From Nocardiopsis suaedae (GTDB lineage Bacteria; Actinomycetota; Actinomycetes; Streptosporangiales; Streptosporangiaceae): a stretch of 64,000 nt of DNA. The notes under the pieces are model-generated. The model did no database searches, was not told where the DNA came from, and saw only the letters and a program-made list of their open reading frames with translations. The DNA lies in contig NZ_JAQFWP010000007.1 of assembly GCF_027706745.1 (NCBI RefSeq), forward strand, positions 62,001-126,000, in the 5' to 3' direction. Position 1 is the stretch's first letter. Each line of letters starts with the position of its first letter. The position numbers and the translations under genes are program-made. This document shows, in pieces, positions 16,390-25,200 of this stretch.

Positions 16390-17191
16390 GCCGGACCCCC
16401 GGGGCGCCGACCTGCTCCCGGTCGCGCGCGAGGCGGCGGCCCTGGCCCGGCGGATCATCGCCGAGCGGGCCCCGCGATCGGTCGCCTCCAAGGGCGACCG
16501 CGACATGGTGACCGACGTCGACCTGGCCGTGGAGGAGGCGCTGCGGGACTTCCTGGGCCGGGAGACGCCCCAGCTGGGCGTGCTCGGCGAGGAGGGCGGG
16601 CGCACCGGCGCCGGGGACGCGCCCTACTGGGTGGTCGACCCCGTCGACGGCACCGCCAACCTGGCCCGCGGCATCCCGCTGTGCGGGGTGACCGTCGCGC
16701 TGGTGCGGGGCCGCACGGCCGTCGCGGCCGCGATCGACTTCCCCTTCCTGGGCACCGCGTACGCGGCGGCGGCAGGGGTAGGGGCCTACTGCGGGGACGA
16801 GCGGCTGCGCGTCGCGGGAACCGCCGAGGAGGCCGCGGCCCTGGTGTCGGTCGGCGACTTCGCGGTGGGTCCGGGCGCCCAGGCCAAGAACCGCGTGCGC
16901 CTGGACCTGCTGGGGCGGCTGGGCGCCCGGGTGCAGCGCATCCGGATGCTCGGCACCGCCGCGGCCGACCTGGCCTGGACCGCCCACGGGCGGCTCGACG
17001 CGGCGCTCATCCTGGCCAACCGGCCCTGGGACACCGCCGCCGGGGTGCTCCTGGTGCGCGAGGCGGGAGGGGCCGTCCTCGACCGGGACGGCTCCGAGCA
17101 CACGGTGGACTCCGAGGCGACCATCGCCGTGGCCCCCGGGGTCCGCGAAGCGTTGATGGCGGAGGTGGAGCGCGCATATGGGAATCTGTGA
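16382..17191 (+). CDS. Inositol-monophosphatase-family phosphatase
   Basis: A 269-residue Mg-dependent phosphatase of the IMPase/HisN/CysQ fold. Metal-site motifs are GEEGG, WVVDPVDGTANLARG and WDTAAG, all intact, so it should be active. It begins at GTG 16382, overlapping the cyclohydrolase gene by 8 bp, and overlaps the next gene by 14 bp. Translational coupling makes a role in the same pathway likely: removing a phosphate from a GTP-derived intermediate or from an inositol/glycerol headgroup. The substrate is inference. Confidence 0.9.
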   Translation: MGEPDPRGADLLPVAREAAALARRIIAERAPRSVASKGDRDMVTDVDLAVEEALRDFLGRETPQLGVLGEEGGRTGAGDAPYWVVDPVDGTANLARGIPLCGVTVALVRGRTAVAAAIDFPFLGTAYAAAAGVGAYCGDERLRVAGTAEEAAALVSVGDFAVGPGAQAKNRVRLDLLGRLGARVQRIRMLGTAAADLAWTAHGRLDAALILANRPWDTAAGVLLVREAGGAVLDRDGSEHTVDSEATIAVAPGVREALMAEVERAYGNL

Positions 17192-17951
17192 GATCCCCGC
17201 CTACGCGCGGCCCGCCGCGCCGCCCACGGGGCCGTGGTGCGGGACGGCGCTGGGCGCCCTCGCCCTGCCGGTGCTGATGTCGCTCATGGCCGCGACCGTC
17301 GGCCTGGGCGCCGCGGGCTGGGCGGCAGGGGCCGTCTACGCGCTCGTGCTGTGGGTGCTGCTCGCGCGCGGGCTGCGGCGCGACGGCGCGGCGACGATGC
17401 GCCCGGCCGACCGCGTCACCCTGGCGCGCGCGGTGCTGGTGGGCGGGGCCGCCGCACTGGTGGCCGACGCGGCCTTCGGGCGGCCGGGGCACACGTGGAC
17501 GCTGGTCGCGATGTCCGCGGTGGCGCTGGCCATGGACGGGCTCGACGGGCCGGTGGCCCGGCGCACGGGCACGGCCTCGCGGCTGGGGGCCCGCTTCGAC
17601 ATGGAGGTCGATGCCTTCCTGATCCTGGTGCTCAGCGTGCACGCCGCGTTCCTCCTCGGGCCGTGGACGCTGGCGATCGGCGGGGCGCGCTACGCCTTCG
17701 CCGGTGCCGCGCGCGTGGCCCCGTGGTTGGGCGGGGACCTTCCGCCCAGCACCGCGCGCAAGGCGGTGGCCGTCGTGCAGGCGGTGGCGCTGATCGTGGC
17801 CGTCAGCGGTGTCCTGCCCCACGGGTTCGCGGTCGCAGTGGCGGCGGGGGCTCTGGCACTGCTGGCGTGGTCCTTCGGCAGGGACGCACTGTGGCTGTGG
17901 CGCGCGCGGGAACGGCGGCGCGTGCGGGAACGGACACCGAACGGAGGATGA
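17178..17951 (+). CDS. CDP-alcohol phosphatidyltransferase family membrane protein
   Basis: A 257-residue integral membrane protein with about six hydrophobic helices. The family signature D-G-x2-A-R-x(8)-G-x3-D-x3-D is readable as DGLDGPVARRTGTASRLGAR followed by FDMEVD. Members join a CDP-activated lipid (or CDP-alcohol) to a free hydroxyl, as in phosphatidylinositol-phosphate or phosphatidylglycerophosphate synthases. Next to a phosphatase, a glycosyltransferase and a flippase-like protein, it suggests attachment of the cluster product to a lipid. The acceptor is unknown. Confidence 0.88.
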   Translation: MGICEIPAYARPAAPPTGPWCGTALGALALPVLMSLMAATVGLGAAGWAAGAVYALVLWVLLARGLRRDGAATMRPADRVTLARAVLVGGAAALVADAAFGRPGHTWTLVAMSAVALAMDGLDGPVARRTGTASRLGARFDMEVDAFLILVLSVHAAFLLGPWTLAIGGARYAFAGAARVAPWLGGDLPPSTARKAVAVVQAVALIVAVSGVLPHGFAVAVAAGALALLAWSFGRDALWLWRARERRRVRERTPNGG

Positions 17952-17955
17952 GTAC

Positions 17956-18930
17956 GTGCAGCGCACAGCGCGCGCCTATTGGGTGACCGCCCCCGGGCGC
18001 GGGGAGATCCGCCCCGCCGCCCTCCCCGAGCCGGGCGACGGCGACGTCGTCGTCCGCACCCTCTACACCGGCGTCAGCCGGGGCACCGAGTCCCTCGTGT
18101 TCGGCGGCCGCGTCCCCGAGAGCCTCAGGCAGGACATGCGGGCGCCCCACCAGGAGGGCGAGTTCCCCGGCCCGGTCAAATACGGCTACCTCAACAGCGG
18201 CGTCGTCGAGCAGGGGCCGCCCGGCCTCGTCGGACGCGAGGTGTTCTGCCTCTACCCGCACCAGACCCGGTACGTCGTGCCTGCGGACGCCGTCGTCCCC
18301 CTGCCGACGGAGGTGCCCGCCCGGCGGGCCGTGCTCGCCGGGGCGGTCGAGACCGCCGTCAACGCCCTGTGGGACGCGGCCCCCCGGGTCGGGGACCGCG
18401 TCTGCGTCGTCGGGGCGGGGATGGTGGGCTGCTGCGTGGCGCGGCTGCTGTCCGCCCTGCCCGGGGTGCGGCTGCGGCTCGTGGACACCGACCCCGGCCG
18501 GGAGCGGGCCGCCGAGCGGCTGGGCGTCCCCTTCGCCGCGCCCGGCGCCGCCCAGGACGGGTGCGACCTGGTGTTCCACACCAGCGCCTCAGAAGAGGGG
18601 CTGGCCCTGTCCCTGGGGCTGCTCGGCACCGAAGGCGAGGTGATCGAGCTGAGCTGGTACGGCGACCGGCAGGTGCGCCTCCCGCTGGGGGAGGCGTTCC
18701 ACCCCCGGAGGCTGGCGGTGCGCTGTAGCCAGGTGGGGCGGGTGTCCCCGGCGCGCAGCGCGCGCAGGACGCTGCGCGACCGCCTGGCCCTCGCGGTGGG
18801 CCTGCTCGCCGACCCCGCCTACGACGCGCTCATCACCGGCGAGAGCCCGTTCGAGGAGCTGCCCGAGGTCATGCCGGGCCTGGCCGACGGCCGGATCCCC
18901 GCCCTGTGCCACACCATCGCCTACGCCTGA
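17956..18930 (+). CDS. Medium-chain dehydrogenase (zinc-independent, unassigned)
   Basis: A 324-residue MDR-fold oxidoreductase. The nucleotide-binding segment is [20 protein letters not shown] at about 145-165, followed by an acidic residue (LVDTD) that suggests NAD preference. The catalytic and structural zinc cysteine patterns are absent. Overall it resembles the dehydrogenases linked to RibA/PTPS paralogs in actinomycetes. It starts at GTG 17956, 4 bp after the previous stop; the overlapping ATGA at 17948 is in a different frame. It probably oxidises or reduces a sugar or side-chain hydroxyl in the cluster pathway; no substrate can be named. Confidence 0.85.
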   Translation: MQRTARAYWVTAPGRGEIRPAALPEPGDGDVVVRTLYTGVSRGTESLVFGGRVPESLRQDMRAPHQEGEFPGPVKYGYLNSGVVEQGPPGLVGREVFCLYPHQTRYVVPADAVVPLPTEVPARRAVLAGAVETAVNALWDAAPRVGDRVCVVGAGMVGCCVARLLSALPGVRLRLVDTDPGRERAAERLGVPFAAPGAAQDGCDLVFHTSASEEGLALSLGLLGTEGEVIELSWYGDRQVRLPLGEAFHPRRLAVRCSQVGRVSPARSARRTLRDRLALAVGLLADPAYDALITGESPFEELPEVMPGLADGRIPALCHTIAYA

Positions 18931-18940
18931 GGAGGCCCCC

Positions 18941-19339
18941 GTGTTCCACGTCACCGTCCGCGACCACTTCATGGCCGCCCACAGCTTCCGCGGCGACGTC
19001 TTCGGCCCCGCCCAGGCCCTGCACGGCGCCACGTTCGTCGTCGACGCCTCCTTCCGCCGCCCCGAGTTGGACGAGGACGGCGTCGTCGTCGACATCGGCC
19101 TGGCGAGCGCGCGCCTCGGCGAGGTCCTGGCCGACCTGAACTACCGCAACCTCGACGGGCACCCGGAGTTCAAGGGCGCCAACACCACGACGGAGTACCT
19201 GGCCAAGGCCATCGCCGACCGGCTCGCCGAGCGCATCCGGGCCGGGGGGATGGGGGAGGGGGCGCGCGGCCTCACCGGGCTCCAGGTCACCCTGCACGAG
19301 TCCCACGTGGCGTGGGCGGGCTACGAGCGGGCGCTGTGA
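18941..19339 (+). CDS. 6-pyruvoyltetrahydropterin synthase-like protein lacking zinc site and catalytic triad
   Basis: A 132-residue T-fold (COG0720) protein. Zinc ligands His14 (AAHSF) and His28 are kept, but the third is Ala30 (LHGA instead of HGH). The catalytic cysteine upstream of HGH is missing, and the Asp-His pair (LDHxxLN) is replaced by LNYRNLD. The pterin-anchoring glutamate in [11 protein letters not shown] is kept. It matches what is reported for the S. coelicolor homolog SCO6650, whose crystal structure lacks zinc and which shows no PTPS activity. It probably binds a pterin- or pyrimidine-like substrate. GTG start after GAGGAGG. Confidence 0.9.
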   Translation: MFHVTVRDHFMAAHSFRGDVFGPAQALHGATFVVDASFRRPELDEDGVVVDIGLASARLGEVLADLNYRNLDGHPEFKGANTTTEYLAKAIADRLAERIRAGGMGEGARGLTGLQVTLHESHVAWAGYERAL

Positions 19340-20454
19340 GTGCCGTGAGCGCCGTGGGCGGCACGGTCTTCGTCGTCCCCGCGGCCGCCGCCGACCCGGC
19401 GGCGCCCAGCGGGGGGAACGTCTACGACCGGCGCATCCTGGAGGAGCTGGCGCGCACCGGGGTGCCCGTGCGCGGGGTCCCGGTGGACGGCGCGTGGCCG
19501 CTCCCGGACGCGTCCGGGAGCGGCCGGCTGGCGGCCGCCCTCGCCGACCTGCCGGACGGTGCGCCGGTACTGGTGGACGGCCTGGTGGCGTGCGGGGTCC
19601 CCGAGGTCGTCGTCCCGGCCGCGGCCCGGCTGCGGCTGGCCGTGCTCGTGCACCTCCCCCTGGCCGACGAGACGGGGACGCCGCCCGGGCGCGCCTCGGT
19701 GCTCGAACGCGGCGAGGGGGCGGTGCTGCGCGCGGTGGACCTGGTGGTGGCCACCAGCGGCCACGCGGCGCGGGACCTCGCCCGGCGCCACGGGCTCGAC
19801 CCGGAGCGGGTGTGCACCGTGGAGCCGGGCACCGCTCCCGCCCCCGCGGCACCCGGGAGTGACGGTGCCTCGCGGCTGCTGTGCGTGGCCTCGGTGACCC
19901 CGCGCAAGGGGCACGACGTGCTCGTCGAGGCGCTCGCCGCGAACCGCGCACGCCGGTGGGTGTGCGTGTGCGCCGGACCCGAACCCGCGGGCTCCGCCTT
20001 CCCGCGGCAGGTGCGGCGGCGGATCGGCGAGCACGGCCTCACCGGCCGGGTCCGCTTCACCGGCCCTCTGGAGCCGCCCGCCCTCGACCGCGCCTACGCC
20101 GAGGCCGACCTCGTCCTCCAGCCCTCGCGCGCGGAGACGTTCGGCATGGCGGTGGCCGAAGCGCTTGCGCGGGGCATCCCCGTCGTGGTCGGCGCGGCGG
20201 GCGCGCTCCCGGCGACGGTCGGGCGATCGTCGGACGGCACGGTGCCCGGCCTGCTCGTCCCGCCGGACGACGCGTCCGCGCTCGGGGCGGCGATCGGGCG
20301 CTGGCTGGAGGACGAGGCCCTGCGCGACGAGCTGCGCGCCGCAGCGCGCGCGAGGAGAGCTGAACTGCGCACCTGGCAGAGCGCGGCCCGGGACATGGCC
20401 GGAGTCCTGGAACGGCTTGCGGCCGCGCGCCGGACACAGGAGGGGGCGCGATGA
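19336..20454 (+). CDS. GT4-family glycosyltransferase
   Basis: A 372-residue GT-B glycosyltransferase. The C-terminal nucleotide-sugar domain has [20 protein letters not shown] at about 180 and the E-x7-E motif in [20 protein letters not shown] at about 260. The N-terminal acceptor domain is more divergent. It starts at GTG 19336, overlapping the PTPS-like stop (GTGA). It should transfer a sugar to the cluster intermediate or to a lipid acceptor; donor and acceptor are unknown. Confidence 0.9.
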   Translation: MSAVSAVGGTVFVVPAAAADPAAPSGGNVYDRRILEELARTGVPVRGVPVDGAWPLPDASGSGRLAAALADLPDGAPVLVDGLVACGVPEVVVPAAARLRLAVLVHLPLADETGTPPGRASVLERGEGAVLRAVDLVVATSGHAARDLARRHGLDPERVCTVEPGTAPAPAAPGSDGASRLLCVASVTPRKGHDVLVEALAANRARRWVCVCAGPEPAGSAFPRQVRRRIGEHGLTGRVRFTGPLEPPALDRAYAEADLVLQPSRAETFGMAVAEALARGIPVVVGAAGALPATVGRSSDGTVPGLLVPPDDASALGAAIGRWLEDEALRDELRAAARARRAELRTWQSAARDMAGVLERLAAARRTQEGAR

Positions 20455-21329
20455 GCGTTCCGGAGCACTCGGGGTTCGCCCCGTACTGGCTCGCCTTGAG
20501 GGAGCCCGCCGATGCCGCCGCGCGCGACCGGGACCTTGCGGCGGAGGCCGCGCGGGAGCTGAGGCGGCCGGACGCCGAAACGCCGCTCGTCATCCGCGAC
20601 CTGGGCGGAGGCACCGGCTCGATGGCCCGCTGGCTGGCACCGCTGCTGCCCGGACCGCAGCACTGGATCGTCTACGACCACGACCCGGGCCTGTTGGAGC
20701 GCGCGCGGGAGCACGGCCCGCGCGCGTCCGCCGACGGGCGGCCGGTGACCGTTGAGACGCGTACCACCGACCTGATGGACCTGCGTGAGGCCGATCTGCG
20801 CGGGGCGGGCCTGGTGACCGCCTCGGCGCTGTTGGACCTGTTCACGCGCGAGGAGGTCGAAGGAGTGGTCGCGGCGTGTGTCGGCGCGCGCTGCCCGGCC
20901 CTGTTCACCATGTCGGTGAAGGGCAGGGTCACCGTGACCCCGGGAGACCCCCTGGACCGCGAGATCCAGGAGGCCTTCAACGCGCACCAGCGCCGGGAGG
21001 GCGGGGGCAGGGCACTGCTGGGGCCGCACGCGGTGGAAGCCGCGGCGGAGGCGTTCACCAGGGCCGGGGCACGGGTCGTGACGCGGCCCAGCCCGTGGCG
21101 CCTGGGCGCCGACCGGCGCGCGCTGGCGGCCGAATGGCTGGAGGGGTGGGTGAGGGCGGCCGTAGAGCAGTGCCCGGACCTGGCCACGAGAGCGGAGAGG
21201 TACCTGTCCCGCCGCCGGGCCGAGTGCGCCGACGGCGGCCTGTACGTGGAGGTGCAGCATGAGGACGTCCTGGCACTGCCGCCGGGGGAGCGCCATCGTG
21301 AGGATGCCGCAGGCCGCGGCCCGGCCTGA
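20451..21329 (+). CDS. SAM-dependent methyltransferase
   Basis: A 292-residue class I methyltransferase. Motif I is IRDLGGGTGSMARWLAPLL at about 48-66, followed by the acidic strand end WIVYDHDP. After the Rossmann half comes a region with LLDLFTREEVEGVVAAC. The first 25 residues (FAPYWLALREPADAAARDRD) resemble class I methyltransferases found next to RibA/PTPS paralogs. It overlaps the glycosyltransferase by ATGA, which is the last tight link of the operon; 230 bp without a gene or clear signal follow. Confidence 0.88.
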   Translation: MSVPEHSGFAPYWLALREPADAAARDRDLAAEAARELRRPDAETPLVIRDLGGGTGSMARWLAPLLPGPQHWIVYDHDPGLLERAREHGPRASADGRPVTVETRTTDLMDLREADLRGAGLVTASALLDLFTREEVEGVVAACVGARCPALFTMSVKGRVTVTPGDPLDREIQEAFNAHQRREGGGRALLGPHAVEAAAEAFTRAGARVVTRPSPWRLGADRRALAAEWLEGWVRAAVEQCPDLATRAERYLSRRRAECADGGLYVEVQHEDVLALPPGERHREDAAGRGPA

Positions 21330-21559
21330 AACCGCAACCAGCGGGCGGCCTGGTGGCCCGGCCCCGGTGGCCGGTCGAGGCCGCGAGCGGGGCCCCTGTC
21401 CCGCTGTGCCGTCGTGACCTGCATTGATCTGGGGCTGTCGGGGCAGTCCCAGCGAGAGGGGGGCTGAATGTTCGCGAATCGGGGCAACCGGTGTGGGCCC
21501 CGGTGGCATCATGATGGCAGCCTGGCCCGCCCCGGGACGGAGGGCCGGACGGGGGCGCG

Positions 21560-22672
21560 ATGGTGACCGGGACGACGGAAGCGGCCGAGGCGGCCGAACC
21601 TGAGCCGCGGCGGCGCGCCGGTCCGCGGTCCGCGGTGTGGCCGTGGGCGCGGGCCCTGGCCGCCCTGGCCGTGCTCGGCGTCCTGGCCTGGCGACTGGAC
21701 CTCGCCGCCGTGGCGGCGGCCCTGGGCTCGGTGGGCCCCGGACCCGCCGCGCAGGCCGTCGCGGCGGCCCTGGCCATCGGCGCCGCCACCACCCTGCTCA
21801 GTGCCCGGCGCTGGGTCCTCGTCGCCCGCGCCCTGGGCCTCCCCCTGCGCACCGGCCCCGCCGTCGCCGCCTACTACCGCTCCCTCTTCCTCAACGCCGT
21901 CCTGCCCACCGGCGTCCTGGGCGACGTGCACCGCGCCGTCGACCACGGCCGCCGCAGCGGCGCCCTCGGCCCCGGCGTCCGCGCCGTCGTGCTGGAGCGC
22001 ACCGCAGGGCAGGCGGTCCTCATCACCGTCGGGGCCCTGCTGTTGGCCGCGCTGCCCGCCTGGTGGGGCCTCCTGGCCCCGGAGGCGGCGGCCGTCGCCG
22101 CCCTCGCCGCCGCCACGGGCGCCGCCGTCCTGCTCGCCTGGGCGCGCCGCGGCACCGCACTGCCGCGCGTCCGCCGGGCGGTGCGCGACGTGGCCGCCGA
22201 TGCCCGCGCCACCCTGTTCGCCCGCCGCCTGGGCCCACGCGTCGCCGCGCTCTCGGCCGCCGTCCTGGCCGGTCATGTCGTCCTCTTCCTGGTGGCCGCC
22301 CGAACCGCCGGGGCCGCCGCCCCCGCCGCCGACCTGGTCGCCCCGGCCGTGGTGGCCCTGCTCGCCATGGCCGTACCCGCCAACGCCGCCGGATGGGGCC
22401 CACGCGAGGCCGCCACGGCCGCCGCGTTCGGCACCGCCGGGCTCGGCGCCGAACTGGGCCTGGCCACCGCCGTCGTCTACGGCCTGCTGGCACTGGCGGC
22501 GAGCCTGCCCGGCGCCGTGCTGCTGGCCCTGAGGCGCCGGTCGGGGCCTCAGCCGCCCCGCGCCGACAGCGGCGGCAGCGCACCGAATGAGGAGCACAGG
22601 CTGTCCAGCACGGCCGCGCCCTTGCCCGCCGTGGCCAGCGACGGGCGCCCCACCACCCCGGACGCGGTGTAG
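21560..22672 (+). CDS. LPG-synthase-type (UPF0104) membrane protein, possible flippase
   Basis: A 370-residue integral membrane protein of the lysylphosphatidylglycerol synthase transmembrane superfamily, about eight hydrophobic segments. Signature pieces: YYRSLFLNAVLPTGVLGDVH, VVLERTAGQAVLI, and the late PANAAGWGPREA loop. The aminoacyltransferase domain of MprF is absent. Stand-alone members are thought to move or modify lipid-linked intermediates. The C-terminal tail is hydrophilic and its last 124 bp overlap, on the other strand, the creatininase-family gene. ATG 21560 is the start. Confidence 0.85.
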   Translation: MVTGTTEAAEAAEPEPRRRAGPRSAVWPWARALAALAVLGVLAWRLDLAAVAAALGSVGPGPAAQAVAAALAIGAATTLLSARRWVLVARALGLPLRTGPAVAAYYRSLFLNAVLPTGVLGDVHRAVDHGRRSGALGPGVRAVVLERTAGQAVLITVGALLLAALPAWWGLLAPEAAAVAALAAATGAAVLLAWARRGTALPRVRRAVRDVAADARATLFARRLGPRVAALSAAVLAGHVVLFLVAARTAGAAAPAADLVAPAVVALLAMAVPANAAGWGPREAATAAAFGTAGLGAELGLATAVVYGLLALAASLPGAVLLALRRRSGPQPPRADSGGSAPNEEHRLSSTAAPLPAVASDGRPTTPDAV

Positions 22673-23265
22673 GCGCGCAGTCCCAGCGTCAGCAGGTGCG
22701 GCCGGTCCTCCGCGTCGTGGTCGGCCTCCGCGTACCCCGGCCCCACCAGCTCGGGGTGGGCGTGCAGCAGGATCGACGTCTCGACCTCGCCCGCGTGCAT
22801 GTCGGCGTCGGCACCGCTCTCCAACCCGGCGGCGCCGCGCGCGGCCGCCCAGTCGGACGGCCCCGGGAACAGCGCCAGCTCTCCGCGGGCCTCCTGCACC
22901 GCGTTGCCCAGCGCGTAGTTCCCGCCGTGCCCGTTGACCAGCACCAGACCCGCCGCGCCCGAGCGCCGGACCGACGCGGCCACGTCGCGCACCACCGCCA
23001 GCAGGGTGGAGGCCGAGATGCTCACCGTCCCGGGCCAGTCCTCGTGCTCGTGCGAGCAGGACAGCGTCAGCGGCGGGAGCACCTGCACCGGGTACCGCGC
23101 GGCGACCTCCCGGGCGATGGTGCAGGCGATGACGGTGTCGGTGGCCGAGGGCAGGTGGGGGCCGTGCTGCTCGAAGCTGCCGACCGGCAGCAGGGCCGTG
23201 CGCCCCTGACGGTGCGCGGCGTCGGCGGAGGTGTCCATGGGCAGCAGGTGCCGGTGAGCGTCCAT
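22549..23265 (-). CDS. Creatininase-family amidohydrolase (candidate FAPy deformylase)
   Basis: A 238-residue member of the creatininase superfamily. Metal ligands are in place: Glu32 and His34 in PVGSFEQHGPHLPS, Asp43 in TDT, His in VNGHGGN, and Glu in HAGEVETS. The family includes creatinine amidohydrolase, the mycofactocin peptidase MftE, and the archaeal FAPy deformylase ArfB. Next to a cyclohydrolase predicted to stop at FAPy, a deformylase role is the most economical reading, but this is inference. It is convergent with, and overlaps by 124 bp, the membrane protein gene, so it is not in the rightward operon. Confidence 0.88.
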   Translation of the reverse strand: MDAHRHLLPMDTSADAAHRQGRTALLPVGSFEQHGPHLPSATDTVIACTIAREVAARYPVQVLPPLTLSCSHEHEDWPGTVSISASTLLAVVRDVAASVRRSGAAGLVLVNGHGGNYALGNAVQEARGELALFPGPSDWAAARGAAGLESGADADMHAGEVETSILLHAHPELVGPGYAEADHDAEDRPHLLTLGLRAYTASGVVGRPSLATAGKGAAVLDSLCSSFGALPPLSARGG

Positions 23266-23456
23266 GGTCTCTCGACTACCACAGCGGCCCGCACCGGCGG
23301 CACCGGCGGCACCGTCGGCACCGTCCGGGGCGCGGGTCGCCCGGGGCCGTGCGGAGCCCGGGCGGAAGGGCTGTAGTCTGCCGGACGCGTTCGGTGTTCG
23401 ACCGTCCGAGCGGCGTCCAACGGGCGCTCGGACCCGGGTAGCGAGAAAGGACCGCC

Positions 23457-24170
23457 GTGCCGTCGCCCACCCCTCCCCGCGGTCGTGCCCCCAGGGCGGT
23501 GGGGGCCGGGGCCCTCGCCGCCGCCCTGCCCCTGCTCGCGGGCGGGTGCGCCGCCGTGCTGCCGTCCTCGGTCAGGGGGGCCGTCGGCGGCGAGGAGTTC
23601 GCCGAGTACTCCCTCGAAGGGCTCGGGGCGCTCTGCGACACCCCCGAGGGCCGGTACACGCAGGCGAAGGAGGCGGAGTCCGGCCCCCCGCACTCGGTGG
23701 CGGTGTTCCTCGACGCGCCCGAGGACGACCGGGCCCCCGACCGGTTCGAGCTGACGGACCTGGAGGGCGAGTCGTCCTCCACCGGCCGGAACACGGTGAC
23801 CGGCTGGACCCCCGAGGCCGCCGAAGACGTGGAGCTCCTCGCCTGCGTCGAGGGGCAGGGGCCCGGGGAGAGGCTCGGCGAATGCCTCTACCAGGACTCC
23901 TCGTACAGCGCGGCCGACCCGTCACAGCGCACCGTGGCGATGTACGCGCAGCGGTTCAGCGTCCACGTGCGGGAGCTCGCCACGGGGGAGCCCGTGTACG
24001 AGGACGAGTTCGAGATCAGGCAGGACCCCGGCACCGCCCTGGGCGGGATGTTCGGCGGCGCCTGCCCGACGACTCTGGAGGACGGTGAGCGGACGCCGAG
24101 CGAGCTGTACTCGGTCCCCGGCGGGAGCCGCCTGGTGTCGGAGCTGTGGGAGGCGGTCGAGGGCCGTTGA
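23457..24170 (+). CDS. Putative lipoprotein, unknown function
   Basis: A 237-residue secreted protein, family not recognised. An arginine-rich N terminus and a hydrophobic core end in the lipobox LLAGGC at about residue 31, so the mature protein is probably lipid-anchored outside the membrane. The rest is acidic, with about four more cysteines that could form disulfides (ALCDTPEGRY, LLACVEGQG, GECLYQD, GACPTTLED). GTG 23457 follows GAGAAAGG. It is not obviously linked to either neighbour; 190 bp separate it from the divergent creatininase gene. Confidence 0.75.
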   Translation: MPSPTPPRGRAPRAVGAGALAAALPLLAGGCAAVLPSSVRGAVGGEEFAEYSLEGLGALCDTPEGRYTQAKEAESGPPHSVAVFLDAPEDDRAPDRFELTDLEGESSSTGRNTVTGWTPEAAEDVELLACVEGQGPGERLGECLYQDSSYSAADPSQRTVAMYAQRFSVHVRELATGEPVYEDEFEIRQDPGTALGGMFGGACPTTLEDGERTPSELYSVPGGSRLVSELWEAVEGR

Positions 24171-24307
24171 CGCGGTCGCGGACCCCGGCCGACGCCGGTC
24201 GACGCCCGTTCGGGCGCAGGCGGTGTCCGCATTCGGCCACGGGTCTTCACCCCGCCGAACGGGCGCGGAGCGGGGCCGGGGCGGGCCCTCGCCGTTAGAG
24301 TCCCCCT

Positions 24308-25051
24308 ATGGCCGCTCAAGACGCGAACGACACGCCGCTGAAGCCCTTCGACGAGGACTGGACCCGTGCGCTGGCCGTGGTCGCGCACCCGGACGACCTG
24401 GAGTTCGGCGCCACGTCCGCCATCGCCAGGTGGGCGCGCCAGGGCAAGCGGATCCGTGAGCTCCTGGTGACCAAGGGGGAGGCGGGGATCGAGACGGTGC
24501 CGCCGGAGGAGGCCGGTCCGCTGCGGGTGGAGGAGCAGCGTGCGGCCGGGCGCATCGTGGGCGCCGAGCGCGTGGACTTCCTGGACTTCTCCGACGGCAC
24601 CCTGGAGTACGGCCTGGACCTGCGCCGCGCGCTGGCGCGCTCCATCCGCGAGCACCGCCCCGAGGTGGTGCTGTCCATCAACTTCCGCGAGCACTTCCCG
24701 GGGCAGGGCTCCTACAACCACGCCGACCACCGGGTGCTCGGGCCCGCCCTGCTCGACGCGGTCCGCGACGCCGCCAACACGTGGGTCTTCCCCGAACTGG
24801 CCGAGGAGGGCCTCAAGGCCTGGAAGGGCGTGCGGGCGGTGGCGTTCGCCGCCTCGCCCCGGGCGACCCACTACACCCCCTTCGAGGAGGACGACCTGAA
24901 GACGGGGATCGCCTCCCTGGACGCCCACGAGGTGTACATGGCGGCGCTGGAGGGCTTCGACCACAAGTCCATGCTGCGCCGGTCCGCCACGGAGGCCGGG
25001 GCCCGCAACGGCGTCGGCTTCGCCGTGGAGTTCGAGGTCCTGGACGCCTGA
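24308..25051 (+). CDS. PIG-L family deacetylase (LmbE-like)
   Basis: A 247-residue zinc N-deacetylase of the LmbE/PIG-L family. The AHPDDLEFG metal motif is at about 25-33 and the downstream HADH at about 143. Relatives act on N-acetylglucosaminyl-inositol (MshB, mycothiol), on mycothiol S-conjugates (Mca), or on natural-product sugars. This one is shorter than MshB and Mca (about 290), so the substrate is open. It stands alone, with 137 bp upstream and 149 bp downstream in which I see no gene. Confidence 0.9.
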   Translation: MAAQDANDTPLKPFDEDWTRALAVVAHPDDLEFGATSAIARWARQGKRIRELLVTKGEAGIETVPPEEAGPLRVEEQRAAGRIVGAERVDFLDFSDGTLEYGLDLRRALARSIREHRPEVVLSINFREHFPGQGSYNHADHRVLGPALLDAVRDAANTWVFPELAEEGLKAWKGVRAVAFAASPRATHYTPFEEDDLKTGIASLDAHEVYMAALEGFDHKSMLRRSATEAGARNGVGFAVEFEVLDA

Positions 25052-25200
25052 GGGAGGGGCGCCGCCGTCCCGGGGGTGTGGTTCCGGTGGCCTATGCGGC
25101 CTGGGGGAGGGAGGAGTCCCCGTCGGGGGGCGAAGCCCGAATCTGTGAAAGAATCATAAAATCGCAGGTCAAAAGCGGGGTTGTGGTGGGCGGGCGGACT

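Noticed and set aside
18941-19339. Genuine 6-pyruvoyltetrahydropterin or 6-carboxytetrahydropterin synthase (queD)
   Set aside because: The third zinc ligand, the catalytic cysteine and the Asp-His pair are missing, so the usual gene name would mislead.
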